Source: Candidatus Zixiibacteriota bacterium
GTDB lineage: Bacteria; Zixibacteria; MSB-5A5; SM23-73-2
Reading direction: 5' to 3'
DNA: 53,291 nucleotides
Assembly: GCA_030615745.1 (NCBI GenBank)
Contig: JAUWYR010000015.1
Location: 1-53,291, forward strand
In this document: in pieces, positions 15,821 to 24,943 of the stretch
Layout of the letters: each line of letters opens with the position of its first letter
Position numbering within the stretch: the stretch's first letter is position 1
Position numbers and translations under genes: made by a program
The notes under the pieces: model-generated
The model's input: the letters and a program-made list of their open reading frames with translations, nothing else
The model's database searches: none
What the model was told of the DNA's origin: nothing

Positions 15821-16561
15821 ATGAGATTAAAAGATAAAGTTGCCATAGTTACCGGTGGGGCTTCTGGAATAGGGAAAGCTATTGTTGAGAAGTTCGCAAA
15901 AGAGGGAGCAGGGGTGGTTATCTGCGATATTAACTTAAAGTTAGCTCAACAGTTTTCAGATCAACTAAAGGAAGAAAGTGTAAAATCTTTGGCATTTGAA
16001 ATGGATGTGTCTGATTCTTCTTTAGTTGAGAAGGTAGTAAATGACGTAACAGAGCAGTTTAAAAGGATAGACATTTTAGTAAACAATGCCGGCATAACTA
16101 AGGATGCACTGTTGGTCAGGACCACTCCTTCTGATTGGGACAGGGTTTTAGCTGTTAATCTGAAAGGAGCTTTTAATTTTACAAAATCAACAGCAAAGGT
16201 GATGATGAGGAAAAGATATGGGAGGATAATAAATATCTCCTCAGTAGTTGGGATTATGGGAAATGTTGGTCAATCGAGCTATTCAGCATCTAAAGCCGGA
16301 CTTATCGGCTTGACAAAGTCGAGCGCCAAGGAGTTAGCCTCACGCGGGATCACAGTCAACGCAGTTGCTCCCGGATATATATTGACACCTATGACCAACG
16401 ATTTGCCTCAAGTGGCAAAGGATGATTTTTTGTCCTCGATACCATTGAAAAAAGCTGGTACACCGGAACAGGTGGCAAATTTAGTTTTATTCTTAGCATC
16501 GGATGAGGCTGATTATATCACCGGTCAGGTGATTCAGATAGATGGTGGGCTTTTGATGTAG
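15821..16561 (+). CDS. fabG: 3-oxoacyl-ACP reductase
   Basis: 246 residues, short-chain dehydrogenase/reductase. TGGASGIGKAI is the NADP-binding loop (11-21), NNAG follows at 88-91, and the active site is S141, Y154 and K158 (NISSVVG ... SYSASKAG). It ends in TGQVIQIDGGLLM as is usual for FabG. It reduces the ketoacyl-ACP made by FabH/FabF. Its place between fabD and acpP supports the assignment over other SDR enzymes. Confidence 0.95.
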   Translation: MRLKDKVAIVTGGASGIGKAIVEKFAKEGAGVVICDINLKLAQQFSDQLKEESVKSLAFEMDVSDSSLVEKVVNDVTEQFKRIDILVNNAGITKDALLVRTTPSDWDRVLAVNLKGAFNFTKSTAKVMMRKRYGRIINISSVVGIMGNVGQSSYSASKAGLIGLTKSSAKELASRGITVNAVAPGYILTPMTNDLPQVAKDDFLSSIPLKKAGTPEQVANLVLFLASDEADYITGQVIQIDGGLLM

Positions 16562-16593
16562 GTAGATTAACCAAAAAAACCTGGAGGTAAAAG

Positions 16594-16839
16594 ATGGCAT
16601 CTGTTGCCGAAAGAGTAAAGGAGATAACTGTTGAACAGTTGGGTGTTGACCCAGCTCAGGTAACTGAGGGAGCATCTTTCGTTAACGATTTAGGAGCTGA
16701 TTCTTTAGACACGGTGGAGCTGGTGATGGCTTTGGAGGAGGAGTTCGGCTTAGAGATTCCTGATGAGGAAGCGGAGAAGATCACCACAGTAGGAGAAGCA
16801 ATCGAATATATTCAAAACAAGCTTCCAAAAGAAGAGTAG
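16594..16839 (+). CDS. acpP: Acyl carrier protein
   Basis: 81 residues, acidic. The phosphopantetheine serine is S37 in [33 protein letters not shown] and [16 protein letters not shown] are standard ACP sequence. CTGGAGGT precedes the ATG. It lies between fabG and fabF as in most bacteria. Confidence 0.98.
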   Translation: MASVAERVKEITVEQLGVDPAQVTEGASFVNDLGADSLDTVELVMALEEEFGLEIPDEEAEKITTVGEAIEYIQNKLPKEE

Positions 16840-16857
16840 TAAATTTTTTAGGAAAAA

Positions 16858-18099
16858 ATGAGAGCAAAAGTTGTTATAACAGGATTGGGAGCCCTTACTC
16901 CCATTGGTAACACCGTAGAGGAGTTCTGGGAAAATTTGAAAAAGGGGGTTTCTGGAATAGCAAAGGTTACTAAATTCGATGTTTCTGAGTTTTCCACAAA
17001 GATTGCAGGTGAGGTCAAGGGATTTGACCCATACCAGTATCTTGATAAAAAAGAGGCTCGACGAATGGACATATCTGAGCAATACTCCATTGCAACTGCT
17101 CAGCAGGCATTTGATGATGCTAAAATAAACACTTCTAACTTAGACCCTTACAAAGCAGGGGTTTTGATCGGCAGTGGAATCGGAGGTATCGAGACTTTTG
17201 AAAAACAGCACACTATTTTACTTAAAGGGGGTCCCTCAAGAGTTAGCCCTTTTTTCATTCCGATGATGATCATAGATATGTCAGCGGGATTGGTCTCGAT
17301 GAGGTTTGGATTTAAAGGTCCCAACTATGCAACCGTTTCAGCCTGTGCTACCAGTGCTCATGCCATAGCTGATGCTTTTATGCTCATCCAGAGAGGCTCT
17401 GCTGATTTGATGATTGCCGGTGGTTCAGAAGCTTCGATAACTCCTACCTCTTTAGCCGGGTTTTGTTCCGCTCGAGCCATTTCCACCAGAAATGACCAGC
17501 CGGAGAAAGCCTCACGTCCCTTTGACCAAAAAAGGGATGGCTTTGTTATGAGCGAGGGATCGGGAATGTTGATCCTCGAATCTTTAGACCATGCCAAAAA
17601 AAGAGGGGCGAAGATATACGCAGAGATTGTGGGTGTAGGTATGAGCGCTGATGCCTATCATATAACCGCACCCTCACCCCAGGGAGAGGGAGCAGCAAAG
17701 TCCATGCAGATGGCTTTGTTGGATTCGGGTTTGACCCCGGAGGATGTGGATTATATCAACTCTCATGGAACTGCCACCCCCTTGGGTGATATATCTGAAA
17801 CATTGGCAATCAAAAAGGTTTTTGCAGAGAAAGCATATAAAATTCCAGTCAACGCAACCAAATCTATGATTGGACATCTTTTAGGAGCTGCTGGAGCGGT
17901 GGAGCTGGTGGCTTTGCTTAAGTCAATGGAGGAAAAAGTCTTACATCCCACCATCAACTATGAGTTCCCTGATCCAAAGTGCGACCTTGATTATGTGCCT
18001 AATCAGGCAAGGGAGGCTAAAATTGAGGTAGCTATCTCCAACTCATTCGGATTCGGTGGTCATAATATCACCATCACTTTAAAAAAATTCAGAGAATGA
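16858..18099 (+). CDS. fabF: Beta-ketoacyl-ACP synthase II
   Basis: 413 residues, normal length. The active site is C163 ([15 protein letters not shown]), H303 ([11 protein letters not shown]) and H340 with K335 ([15 protein letters not shown]), the elongating Cys-His-His type. It ends in [14 protein letters not shown]. It starts 18 bases after acpP. It elongates acyl-ACP chains. Confidence 0.97.
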   Translation: MRAKVVITGLGALTPIGNTVEEFWENLKKGVSGIAKVTKFDVSEFSTKIAGEVKGFDPYQYLDKKEARRMDISEQYSIATAQQAFDDAKINTSNLDPYKAGVLIGSGIGGIETFEKQHTILLKGGPSRVSPFFIPMMIIDMSAGLVSMRFGFKGPNYATVSACATSAHAIADAFMLIQRGSADLMIAGGSEASITPTSLAGFCSARAISTRNDQPEKASRPFDQKRDGFVMSEGSGMLILESLDHAKKRGAKIYAEIVGVGMSADAYHITAPSPQGEGAAKSMQMALLDSGLTPEDVDYINSHGTATPLGDISETLAIKKVFAEKAYKIPVNATKSMIGHLLGAAGAVELVALLKSMEEKVLHPTINYEFPDPKCDLDYVPNQAREAKIEVAISNSFGFGGHNITITLKKFRE

Positions 18100-18144
18100 A
18101 TTTTTTATCATTTTTAGAAAAAATTATTAAAAAAACCTCTTAGG

Positions 18145-18849
18145 ATGTCTGGAAATTTATCATCACTCCAATCGGAATTGGGGTATTTTTTTAAAGATAT
18201 TACTCTTTTAAAAACTGCATTGACCCATCGTTCCTCAAAAAAGGGGGAGGTTTCAAATGAGAGGCTTGAGTTTTTAGGAGATTCTATCTTAGGAATGGTT
18301 GTATCTCATTTCCTCTACCAGAACTTCCCAGAAAAAGAGGAAGGGGGTTTAACTAAGTTGAAAGCCATTTTGGTGAGTGAGCAGAGCTTAAGTTTAGTTG
18401 CCAAGTCGATCGATTTAGGAGACTATATCTACCTGAGCTCGGAGGAGGAGAAATCAGGTGGCAGAGAAAAGTCATCTATTATCTCTGATGCTTATGAGGC
18501 TATAATCGGAGCGATCTTTTTGGATGGAGACTTTTTTCAATCTGAAAAGTTGATAAAAGAGCAGATTCTTTCCCGGTTAGATGAGCTTACAGAGGAGAAG
18601 ATCTCATATAATTATAAAGGTGAGCTTTTAGAATATTTACAATTTTCTAATTTGGGGTTGCCAAAATATAAGGTTGTAGAGGAGATAGGTCCAGACCACA
18701 AGAAGGTTTTTACCATCTCTGTTCTGGTTAAAGGTAAAATTGTGGGCACAGGTGTTGGAAGATCAAAAAAAGAGGCTGAGCAGAAAGCTGCTAAGGTGGC
18801 TTTAGGGAAAATAAGAAAAACTCACCCCCAAAATGCTGGTTCCCTATAG
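18145..18849 (+). CDS. rnc: Ribonuclease III
   Basis: 234 residues. The signature ERLEFLGDSILGMVVSHFLY holds the catalytic acidic residues. A second acidic site ISDAYEAIIGAIFLDG is also present, and the C-terminal dsRNA-binding domain runs from NYKGELLEYLQ to the KEAEQKAAKVAL helix. It processes rRNA and other double-stranded RNA. Its place after fabF is a common arrangement. Confidence 0.96.
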   Translation: MSGNLSSLQSELGYFFKDITLLKTALTHRSSKKGEVSNERLEFLGDSILGMVVSHFLYQNFPEKEEGGLTKLKAILVSEQSLSLVAKSIDLGDYIYLSSEEEKSGGREKSSIISDAYEAIIGAIFLDGDFFQSEKLIKEQILSRLDELTEEKISYNYKGELLEYLQFSNLGLPKYKVVEEIGPDHKKVFTISVLVKGKIVGTGVGRSKKEAEQKAAKVALGKIRKTHPQNAGSL

Positions 18850-18949
18850 GGAGTTCCGAATGATGACTGAAACCTTTGAGCTTGCCGCTCCAGAACAGGA
18901 CTTCGAGGTGTATATAGAGAACCACTTCAAACAAAAATAATGAGAGTGT

Positions 18950-19021
18950 GTAGGTCAAGCATGTCCGCAGGACTGCTTGACAAAAAGAGTTGTTAAATGA
19001 CCTTTGGGATGGTTGACCTAC
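18950..19021. repeat. Nested inverted repeat after rnc
   Basis: Outer arms GTAGGTCAA (18950-18958) and TTGACCTAC (19013-19021). Inside, GTCAAGCA-T-GTCC pairs with GGAC-TGCTTGAC around a GCA loop (18954-18981). It resembles a dispersed palindromic element or part of a terminator. A 26-codon frame at about 18861-18941 (begins MMTETFELAAPEQ) precedes it; I cannot say whether it is used. Confidence 0.45.
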
Positions 19022-19064
19022 AAAACTGCCAAACTAAAAAAGGCTTTTTGATTTAAAGATAACT

Positions 19065-20222
19065 ATGGACTTTTTGTTTTCAGAAAACCAGAAAAAATTA
19101 AGGGGTTTGACAAGAAATATTGCAAAAGAATATGTTTTGCCAAAGAGGTCTTATTACGATGAAACTGAAGAGTTTCCCTGGGATTTGGTGAAAATCTTTG
19201 CTGAGGCAGGGCTTTTTAAATGTTTTATCCCCAAAGAATATGGCGGGACAGGTGGTGGGATAACTGAGGCCTGCATTGTAACTGAGGAGTTATCCAGGGT
19301 TTGCGCGGGTATTGCCCTATCCTTTGCCGGGACTGGGTTGGGAGCTTATCCTATCTTGCTTTTTGGTAATGAAAAACAAAAAGGGAAATATCTTTTTGAT
19401 TTAGCCTCTGGAAAGAAATTGGCAGCTTTCGGCTTAACCGAACCCAATGCGGGAAGCGATGCTTCTGCTATAAAGACAACTGCAGAAAAAGTTTCAGATG
19501 GATATGTTTTGAACGGGATAAAACAGTGGATCACAAATGGAGGAGAAGCTGAAACCTATACCATTATTGCGATTACAGATAAGAAAAGAGGAGCAAGGGG
19601 TGCATCTGCTTTTATTGTGGAGAAAGGTTTTTTAGGATTTTCATTTGGCAAAAAGGAGAAAAAAATGGGTATAAGAGCATCAACTACCAGGGAGTTGATT
19701 TTTCAGGATTGCCTGGTTCCAAAAGAAAATCTTTTGGGAAAAGAGGGAACGGGGTTTTTAATAACCATGAAGACATTTGACATAACCAGACCTGTAGTAG
19801 CTGCACAGGCAGTGGGAATTGCGCAGGGAGCTTTAGATGAAGCGACAAGATATGCAAAACAAAGGATTCAGTTTGGAAAACCAATCTTCACATTTCAGGC
19901 TATCCAGCATAAATTGGCTGATATGGCTACCTTGGTTGAAGCAGCTAAAGCCTTAGTCTTTAATGTTGCTTTAGCCATTGACAGAGGTGAGGTGAAAAGC
20001 TCAAAAGAATCAGCTATGGCTAAGCTTTTTGCTTCCGATGTAGCTATGAAGGTAACTCACGATGCAGTTGGTATATTTGGAGGCTATGGTTATCTGAGAG
20101 ATTATCCGGTGGAAAAGATGGAAAGGGATGCTAAGATAACCCAGATTTACGAGGGAACAAATCAGATTCAAAAAAATATTATAGCGCTGAATTTGATTAA
20201 GGAAATAGTTAGAAAAATTTAA
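19065..20222 (+). CDS. Acyl-CoA dehydrogenase
   Basis: 385 residues, the standard length. FGLTEPNAGSDAS is the FAD/substrate signature, KQWITNGGEA follows, and the C-terminal signature QIYEGTNQIQ contains the catalytic glutamate E363. The protein oxidises acyl-CoA to enoyl-CoA and passes electrons to ETF. The chain-length specificity cannot be read from sequence; short-chain/butyryl-CoA-type enzymes look like this. No ETF or thiolase gene is close. It is followed 28 bases later by the lipoyl-transferase gene. Confidence 0.93.
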   Translation: MDFLFSENQKKLRGLTRNIAKEYVLPKRSYYDETEEFPWDLVKIFAEAGLFKCFIPKEYGGTGGGITEACIVTEELSRVCAGIALSFAGTGLGAYPILLFGNEKQKGKYLFDLASGKKLAAFGLTEPNAGSDASAIKTTAEKVSDGYVLNGIKQWITNGGEAETYTIIAITDKKRGARGASAFIVEKGFLGFSFGKKEKKMGIRASTTRELIFQDCLVPKENLLGKEGTGFLITMKTFDITRPVVAAQAVGIAQGALDEATRYAKQRIQFGKPIFTFQAIQHKLADMATLVEAAKALVFNVALAIDRGEVKSSKESAMAKLFASDVAMKVTHDAVGIFGGYGYLRDYPVEKMERDAKITQIYEGTNQIQKNIIALNLIKEIVRKI

Positions 20223-20250
20223 TCTCTTTGCCATTGGATAAAATAAAAAA

Positions 20251-21102
20251 ATGAAAAAAAGAATCTGGCGTTTTTTGGTAACAGGGAAAAACAATGCTTT
20301 TTTCAATATGGCTCTGGATGAGGCATTACTTTTTTTATGTCTGGAACAAAAGCTTCCACCAACTTTGAGGCTTTATCAGTGGGAACCTAGATCTGTTTCC
20401 GTTGGGTATTCTCAAAAAATCAAAGAAGCTGTTGATTTAAATCTTTGCGAAAATAAAAAAATAGACGTTGTCAGGAGGATAACCGGGGGTCGAGCGGTTC
20501 TTCATGGAGATGACTTAACTTATAGCCTTTGCTCTTCAAAAGAGCATTATAAGATTTTGGGTGAGGGTGTCAAAAATACTTATGAAAAAATAAGTTTAGC
20601 ATTTCTTTTTGCATTGGAGCATTTTCATATAAAAGGGAGCTGGACAAAGGTTGAAAGAAAAAATAAAAATGAATTCAACGAATATAAAATGAAAGCCCCT
20701 TGCTTTTTATCAAGTTCAAGATACGAGATAGCGGTGAATGGGAAAAAACTAATCGGGTCAGCCCAGAGGCGTTTTAAGGATGGTTTTATTCAACAGGGTT
20801 CTATTCTTTTAAGAAGGGGTGAAGTTGATCTGGCTGAGTTGTCACCTCACAAGGAACAAAAAGAGATAATAAAAAAAAGCCTAAAAAAAAGTTCTATTCC
20901 ACTTGAGGAAGTAATGGGAAAAAATCGTCAAGATGCTTCGCAGTTTTCTTTAGATAAATTGACTTTTGCTATTAAGGCGGGTTTTGAAAATTTTTTTTCG
21001 GTGAAGCTTTTACAAAAAGAGCTGACAAAAAAGGAGTTAGATCTTACTAAAAAGCTTTTGAAAAAGAAATATCTTTGTTCAGATTGGAATTTGAGATGTT
21101 AA
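20251..21102 (+). CDS. Lipoate-protein ligase / octanoyl transferase (LplA/LipM family)
   Basis: 283 residues. N-terminal FNMALDEALL, then RLYQWEPRSVSVGYSQ, the ligase loop RRITGGRAVLHGDDLTYSL, APCFLSSSRYEI with a cysteine at the position of the LipM nucleophile, the conserved lysine in KKLIGSAQRR, and QQGSILL. The cysteine favours an octanoyl transferase (LipM-like) over an ATP-dependent ligase, but this is not certain. Its substrate could be GcvH-type proteins, and a GcvH-like membrane protein with a suitable lysine is encoded at 5231-5908. Confidence 0.83.
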   Translation: MKKRIWRFLVTGKNNAFFNMALDEALLFLCLEQKLPPTLRLYQWEPRSVSVGYSQKIKEAVDLNLCENKKIDVVRRITGGRAVLHGDDLTYSLCSSKEHYKILGEGVKNTYEKISLAFLFALEHFHIKGSWTKVERKNKNEFNEYKMKAPCFLSSSRYEIAVNGKKLIGSAQRRFKDGFIQQGSILLRRGEVDLAELSPHKEQKEIIKKSLKKSSIPLEEVMGKNRQDASQFSLDKLTFAIKAGFENFFSVKLLQKELTKKELDLTKKLLKKKYLCSDWNLRC

Positions 21103-21391
21103 ATCTTCGCAGATTTTTACTTTTTTACGTAAGGCTTTGCGAATCTTTTAACTTACTCAAAAACAATAACTAAATTCAGCTTTTAAAAATTTAACGGTTT
21201 TAAAATTTCGCAGATTTCTGCGTTTATATTTTTAAAGAAGATGCTATTACAAAACTCACAATCTTATCTTTTTATCGTATAAAAACTTAGAAAGTTGAAT
21301 TTTTAAGGAATTATTTAGTATATTGGCATAAATTTTGAGAGATATTTCAATGTGGTATTTCCTTCTTCTTTATATTAAAACCTCCTGACTT

Positions 21392-21432
21392 CTTTGCCTG
21401 GGTCCCCTCAAAAGAGTGGGACCCAGGCAAAG
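21392..21432. terminator. Very stable stem-loop (15-18 bp) in the lipM-receptor gap
   Basis: CTTTGCCTGGGTCCC (21392-21406) pairs perfectly with GGGACCCAGGCAAAG (21418-21432); inside the loop CTC and GAG add three more pairs around AAAA. No T run follows, so it is not a textbook intrinsic terminator. It separates the lipoyl-transferase gene from the promoter at 21543. The remainder of 21103-21624 is AT-rich and holds a smaller hairpin CGCAGA/TCTGCG near 21210, and no gene. Confidence 0.5.
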
Positions 21433-21542
21433 ATTTTGAAAGAGGGAAGAATTTGAGAAAAAGGTCAAAAAAGATTTTGTCTCGGACTATTTTACTTTAT
21501 TGAAAGAAAAGAGGTTTGGTATTAAAAAAGTTAAAAAAAAAC

Positions 21543-21572
21543 TTGACAAATTATGGTGAGTTTTAATATAAT
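21543..21572 (+). promoter_or_regulatory. Strong sigma-70 type promoter of the surface-protein operon
   Basis: TTGACA (21543-21548), an 18-base spacer and TATAAT (21567-21572): both boxes match the consensus exactly. The leader is about 45 bases, with AAGGAGGAATGG before the ATG at 21625. It probably drives all four genes to the terminator at 30606. Confidence 0.75.
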
Positions 21573-21624
21573 AAGAAGTTATAAGAGTAGGAAAAGTTAA
21601 ACCTTAAGAAGGAGGAATGGAGAT

Positions 21625-24600
21625 ATGAGGTTTAAAATCTTTATCTTGATTTTGGGAGGAGTTTTTCTCCTCGCAGGGCTCAACTACATCTTTGCTGGCA
21701 CAACTGGAAAAATTGCAGGTAAGGTAGTTGACGCTGAATCCGGCGAGCCATTGTTAGGTGCATCAATTTTAATTGAGGGCACCAACATGGGTAACATGGC
21801 TGGAGCAGATGGCTCATATTTCATTCTCAATATCCCTCCTGGAACTTATAATGTTAAGGCTTCTATAGTCGGTTATCAAGCGGTCACCTATACAAATGTA
21901 AAAGTCGACATTGATCTTACTAGAGAACTGAGTTTTAAACTTAATGCCACTGCAGTTGAGATAGAGGGGATCAAAGTAATTGGTAAAAGGCCGATCATTC
22001 AGAAGGATATCTCCGCAAGCCAGAGAATCATTGCCACAGAGCAGATTGAGAGCATGCCTGTTAAGGTGATGTCGGAGATACTTTCAGCTCAGGTAGGTTT
22101 TGTGACCAGAAACCAGGAGATACACGTTAGAGGTGGAAGAGCTGGAGAGGTCCAATATATTGTGGATGGTGTGGAGACAAGAGATCTGATAGGTGGATTA
22201 GGTCTGGTTAAGCCTGGTATTGATGTTACCAGTTCCAGCGTGGAGGAAATTCAAATTCTGAAAGGCGGGTTTGACGCTGAATATGGGAATGTTCAGTCAG
22301 CGGTAATAAATATCGTTGGAAAGGAAGGCAGCAGAACTGTTACTCAGGGACATATCGAGTTTTTAACAGACGATTTGGGAGCACCAAGTTTGAACGAATA
22401 TTCTTTTAACGGTGATCGTGTGGAGTTCAATCTTTCTGGTCCTGAGCCACTTTTAACTCAGGTTATCCTTCCCATTTTTGGAGTAGAGTTCACCGGTGAT
22501 AAGCTCACCTACTTTTTGGCTGCAGACGCTTATAAGACTGACACTTATATGGATATTAACGAGTGGTCTACTCCAAAGATGACGAAAAAATTTAAAGTGG
22601 ACAAAATCCTTGGTTTCGAAATTCCAGAGAGGATGAGAAACTCATACACAGCTACTTTAAAATTATCTTATCGTGCAGCCCCGGATAAAAAATTGATCTT
22701 CTCTTATAAGATGACCAAAGATAGATACACCTTGTTTTTTGATCCGACTTCACAGACGAGAGGAGATGTTTCGGTATGGACTTATAGATATACTCCGATG
22801 ACCCTTCCTCATTTTGATGATAAGACCTCTCTTTGGAGTCTCCATTTTACCCATAATGTTAGCAAAAGCTCTTTTTATGAGGTGTTACTAAGCAGGTTTA
22901 CTACTGATAGGCTGATGGCTCCAGGTCATCCAACCGAACCTGGGGGAATAGTTGACCCCGGATATTTTGTTTTTTCCAATGAATGGGAATCTTATACTGA
23001 TTATAACTTAAACGGTGTATGGGACCCACCAGAAGAGTACCTTGATCTTAATAGAAATGGTATGTATGATGAGGGTGAGCCATTCTCAGACAGAAACAAT
23101 AATGGATTTAGAGACGAGGGAGAGCCAGTGATAAACGATTACAATGATAACGACACCTTCGATATAGAAAGACAGCGGCAAGCACGTGGAAGTGAAGGGA
23201 TAGATGAACCGGAGCCTTATTATGACGGAGATGTGGTCTTGGGGGAGCCATTTACTGATCTAAATGATAATTGGGAATGGGATGTGGGTGAGCATTTTGT
23301 TGATATAAGTCAAAATGGCGCTTATAATGGTCCTGGATCTATAAATTGGGACTATAGAGACTTAAATCTCAACGGAAGGCACGACCCAGAAGAACCCTGT
23401 GTTCCATTTGCTGATCTGAATTTAAATGGCAGATACGACCCACCAAATTATCAATGGGATCCAGGTGAGCCTTATGGTGATTACAATGGTAATGGAAAAT
23501 GGGACCCAAAAGATGGTTTCTATGATCGAGGGTATGAGAGACGTTGTTATTATTCCCATCGTAAATCAAAGACATATAATCTCAAGTTCGATTTCACCAG
23601 CCAGGTAACCAAAGAACATCAGATCAAGACCGGACTCCATGTTTCGCGTGACAAACATCATCTCACAGATATCCGCTATCCCTACTATGTATATGATGCT
23701 CAGCCTGATGGAGGACCATGGCCTGACCATGGGATCTTCCGTGATTACTATACCAGGAGACCGATCAGAGGAGCTTATTATATCCAGGATAAGATAGAAT
23801 ATGGCGCTATGATTGCAAAAGTTGGTTTCCGTTACGATTTCTTCATCCAAGACCCGGATGTGGTCGATATACCAGACACCTCAATAGAGAATCCTTTGGG
23901 GGAGCGGGTGTTGGAAACCAGGACTAAGTTTTCGCCTCGCTTAGGTGTTTCATATCCGATTACTGATAAGGCTAAAGTATATTTCAACTATGGACACTTC
24001 TATCAGCTTCCTGAGCTCCGTTATATGTATGCACGAACGACTCAGGGAACCTTCGGAATCAAACTCTATGGAAATTATAACTTGGATTATATGAAGCAGG
24101 TGGCTTATGAGTTTGGAGTCCAGTATGCTATTTCTGAGGATTATAAATTTGATTTAGCCGGGTTCTACAAGGATTACTATGGACAGCTAAATACTGATGA
24201 GGGAAGGATAGGTGGAACTACTTTCGACTACTATGATAATTTGGACTATGCCAGAACAAGGGGTATGGAATTACAGTTGGATAAAAGATATGGAGGCGGA
24301 TATATTTCTGGTTATCTTAATTATCAATATGCTTTTGCCTATGGTAAAAGCTCCGCAGAGGTTTCTAATTACTACAATAGAGCTGAGCTGGGGGAAATTC
24401 CCATCAGGGAATATCCTTTGGATTGGGATGTAAGACATCAGCTTACTTTAAATTTGGATCTGCGGATTCCTCCTCGGGATCATCCTAAGGTGTTTGGTTT
24501 GAAGGTTCCAGATAATTGGGGGGTGAACGCACTCTGGAAATACGGAACTGGATTTCCCTTCACTCCTGACCTGAGCTATCCAGGAATTATCCTAAGAGGT

Positions 24601-24906
24601 CTGAAGGCGACGACTGAGCCTAATTCAAAACGGATGCCAGCTACAAGCAACGTGGATTTAAGGTTCTATAAGAACTTCCGGATATGGAAATTAGACCATA
24701 CCTTCATTGTCTGGGTCAATAATCTTTTCGACACAAAGAATATTCTGGATGTTTTCAGTCAAACAGGAAGACCTACTACCTCCAGGAGTCAATTAGCTAA
24801 TGAGGTAGATGGTTCTTTGGTTTTACCTGGGTGGCAAAAAGACCAAAATCCATATTTCTATGGACCAGGACGAAACATCCGCTTGGGTATTTCAGTTAAT
24901 TTTTAG
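21625..24906 (+). CDS. TonB-dependent receptor-like outer-membrane protein with Ca-ligand-like repeats
   Basis: 1093 residues. Signal peptide (to about 25), a CarboxypepD-reg-like domain (GKIAGKVVDAESGEPLLGAS... to about 115), a TonB plug (SAQVGFVTRNQEIHVRGGRA, VDGVETRD, VEEIQILKGGFDAEYGNVQS) and a long beta-barrel ending in an aromatic strand (IRLGISVNF). An extracellular loop at about residues 459-632 is filled with acidic repeats of the form DxNxNGxxDxGEP (for example DLNRNGMYDEGEPFSDRNNN), similar to EF-hand-like or thrombospondin type-3 calcium loops. I see no TonB box. It heads a four-gene operon that includes a PorV-like protein and a sorted surface protein. The substrate is unknown. 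Confidence 0.83.
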   Translation: MRFKIFILILGGVFLLAGLNYIFAGTTGKIAGKVVDAESGEPLLGASILIEGTNMGNMAGADGSYFILNIPPGTYNVKASIVGYQAVTYTNVKVDIDLTRELSFKLNATAVEIEGIKVIGKRPIIQKDISASQRIIATEQIESMPVKVMSEILSAQVGFVTRNQEIHVRGGRAGEVQYIVDGVETRDLIGGLGLVKPGIDVTSSSVEEIQILKGGFDAEYGNVQSAVINIVGKEGSRTVTQGHIEFLTDDLGAPSLNEYSFNGDRVEFNLSGPEPLLTQVILPIFGVEFTGDKLTYFLAADAYKTDTYMDINEWSTPKMTKKFKVDKILGFEIPERMRNSYTATLKLSYRAAPDKKLIFSYKMTKDRYTLFFDPTSQTRGDVSVWTYRYTPMTLPHFDDKTSLWSLHFTHNVSKSSFYEVLLSRFTTDRLMAPGHPTEPGGIVDPGYFVFSNEWESYTDYNLNGVWDPPEEYLDLNRNGMYDEGEPFSDRNNNGFRDEGEPVINDYNDNDTFDIERQRQARGSEGIDEPEPYYDGDVVLGEPFTDLNDNWEWDVGEHFVDISQNGAYNGPGSINWDYRDLNLNGRHDPEEPCVPFADLNLNGRYDPPNYQWDPGEPYGDYNGNGKWDPKDGFYDRGYERRCYYSHRKSKTYNLKFDFTSQVTKEHQIKTGLHVSRDKHHLTDIRYPYYVYDAQPDGGPWPDHGIFRDYYTRRPIRGAYYIQDKIEYGAMIAKVGFRYDFFIQDPDVVDIPDTSIENPLGERVLETRTKFSPRLGVSYPITDKAKVYFNYGHFYQLPELRYMYARTTQGTFGIKLYGNYNLDYMKQVAYEFGVQYAISEDYKFDLAGFYKDYYGQLNTDEGRIGGTTFDYYDNLDYARTRGMELQLDKRYGGGYISGYLNYQYAFAYGKSSAEVSNYYNRAELGEIPIREYPLDWDVRHQLTLNLDLRIPPRDHPKVFGLKVPDNWGVNALWKYGTGFPFTPDLSYPGIILRGLKATTEPNSKRMPATSNVDLRFYKNFRIWKLDHTFIVWVNNLFDTKNILDVFSQTGRPTTSRSQLANEVDGSLVLPGWQKDQNPYFYGPGRNIRLGISVNF

Positions 24907-24943
24907 GCTGGAATAAACCTTAAAATGAGAGGAGATGTTTGAG

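Noticed and set aside
21103-21624. Riboswitch or T-box leader before the receptor operon
   Set aside because: The large hairpin lies upstream of the promoter at 21543, so it is not in the transcript leader, and no riboswitch core is recognisable.
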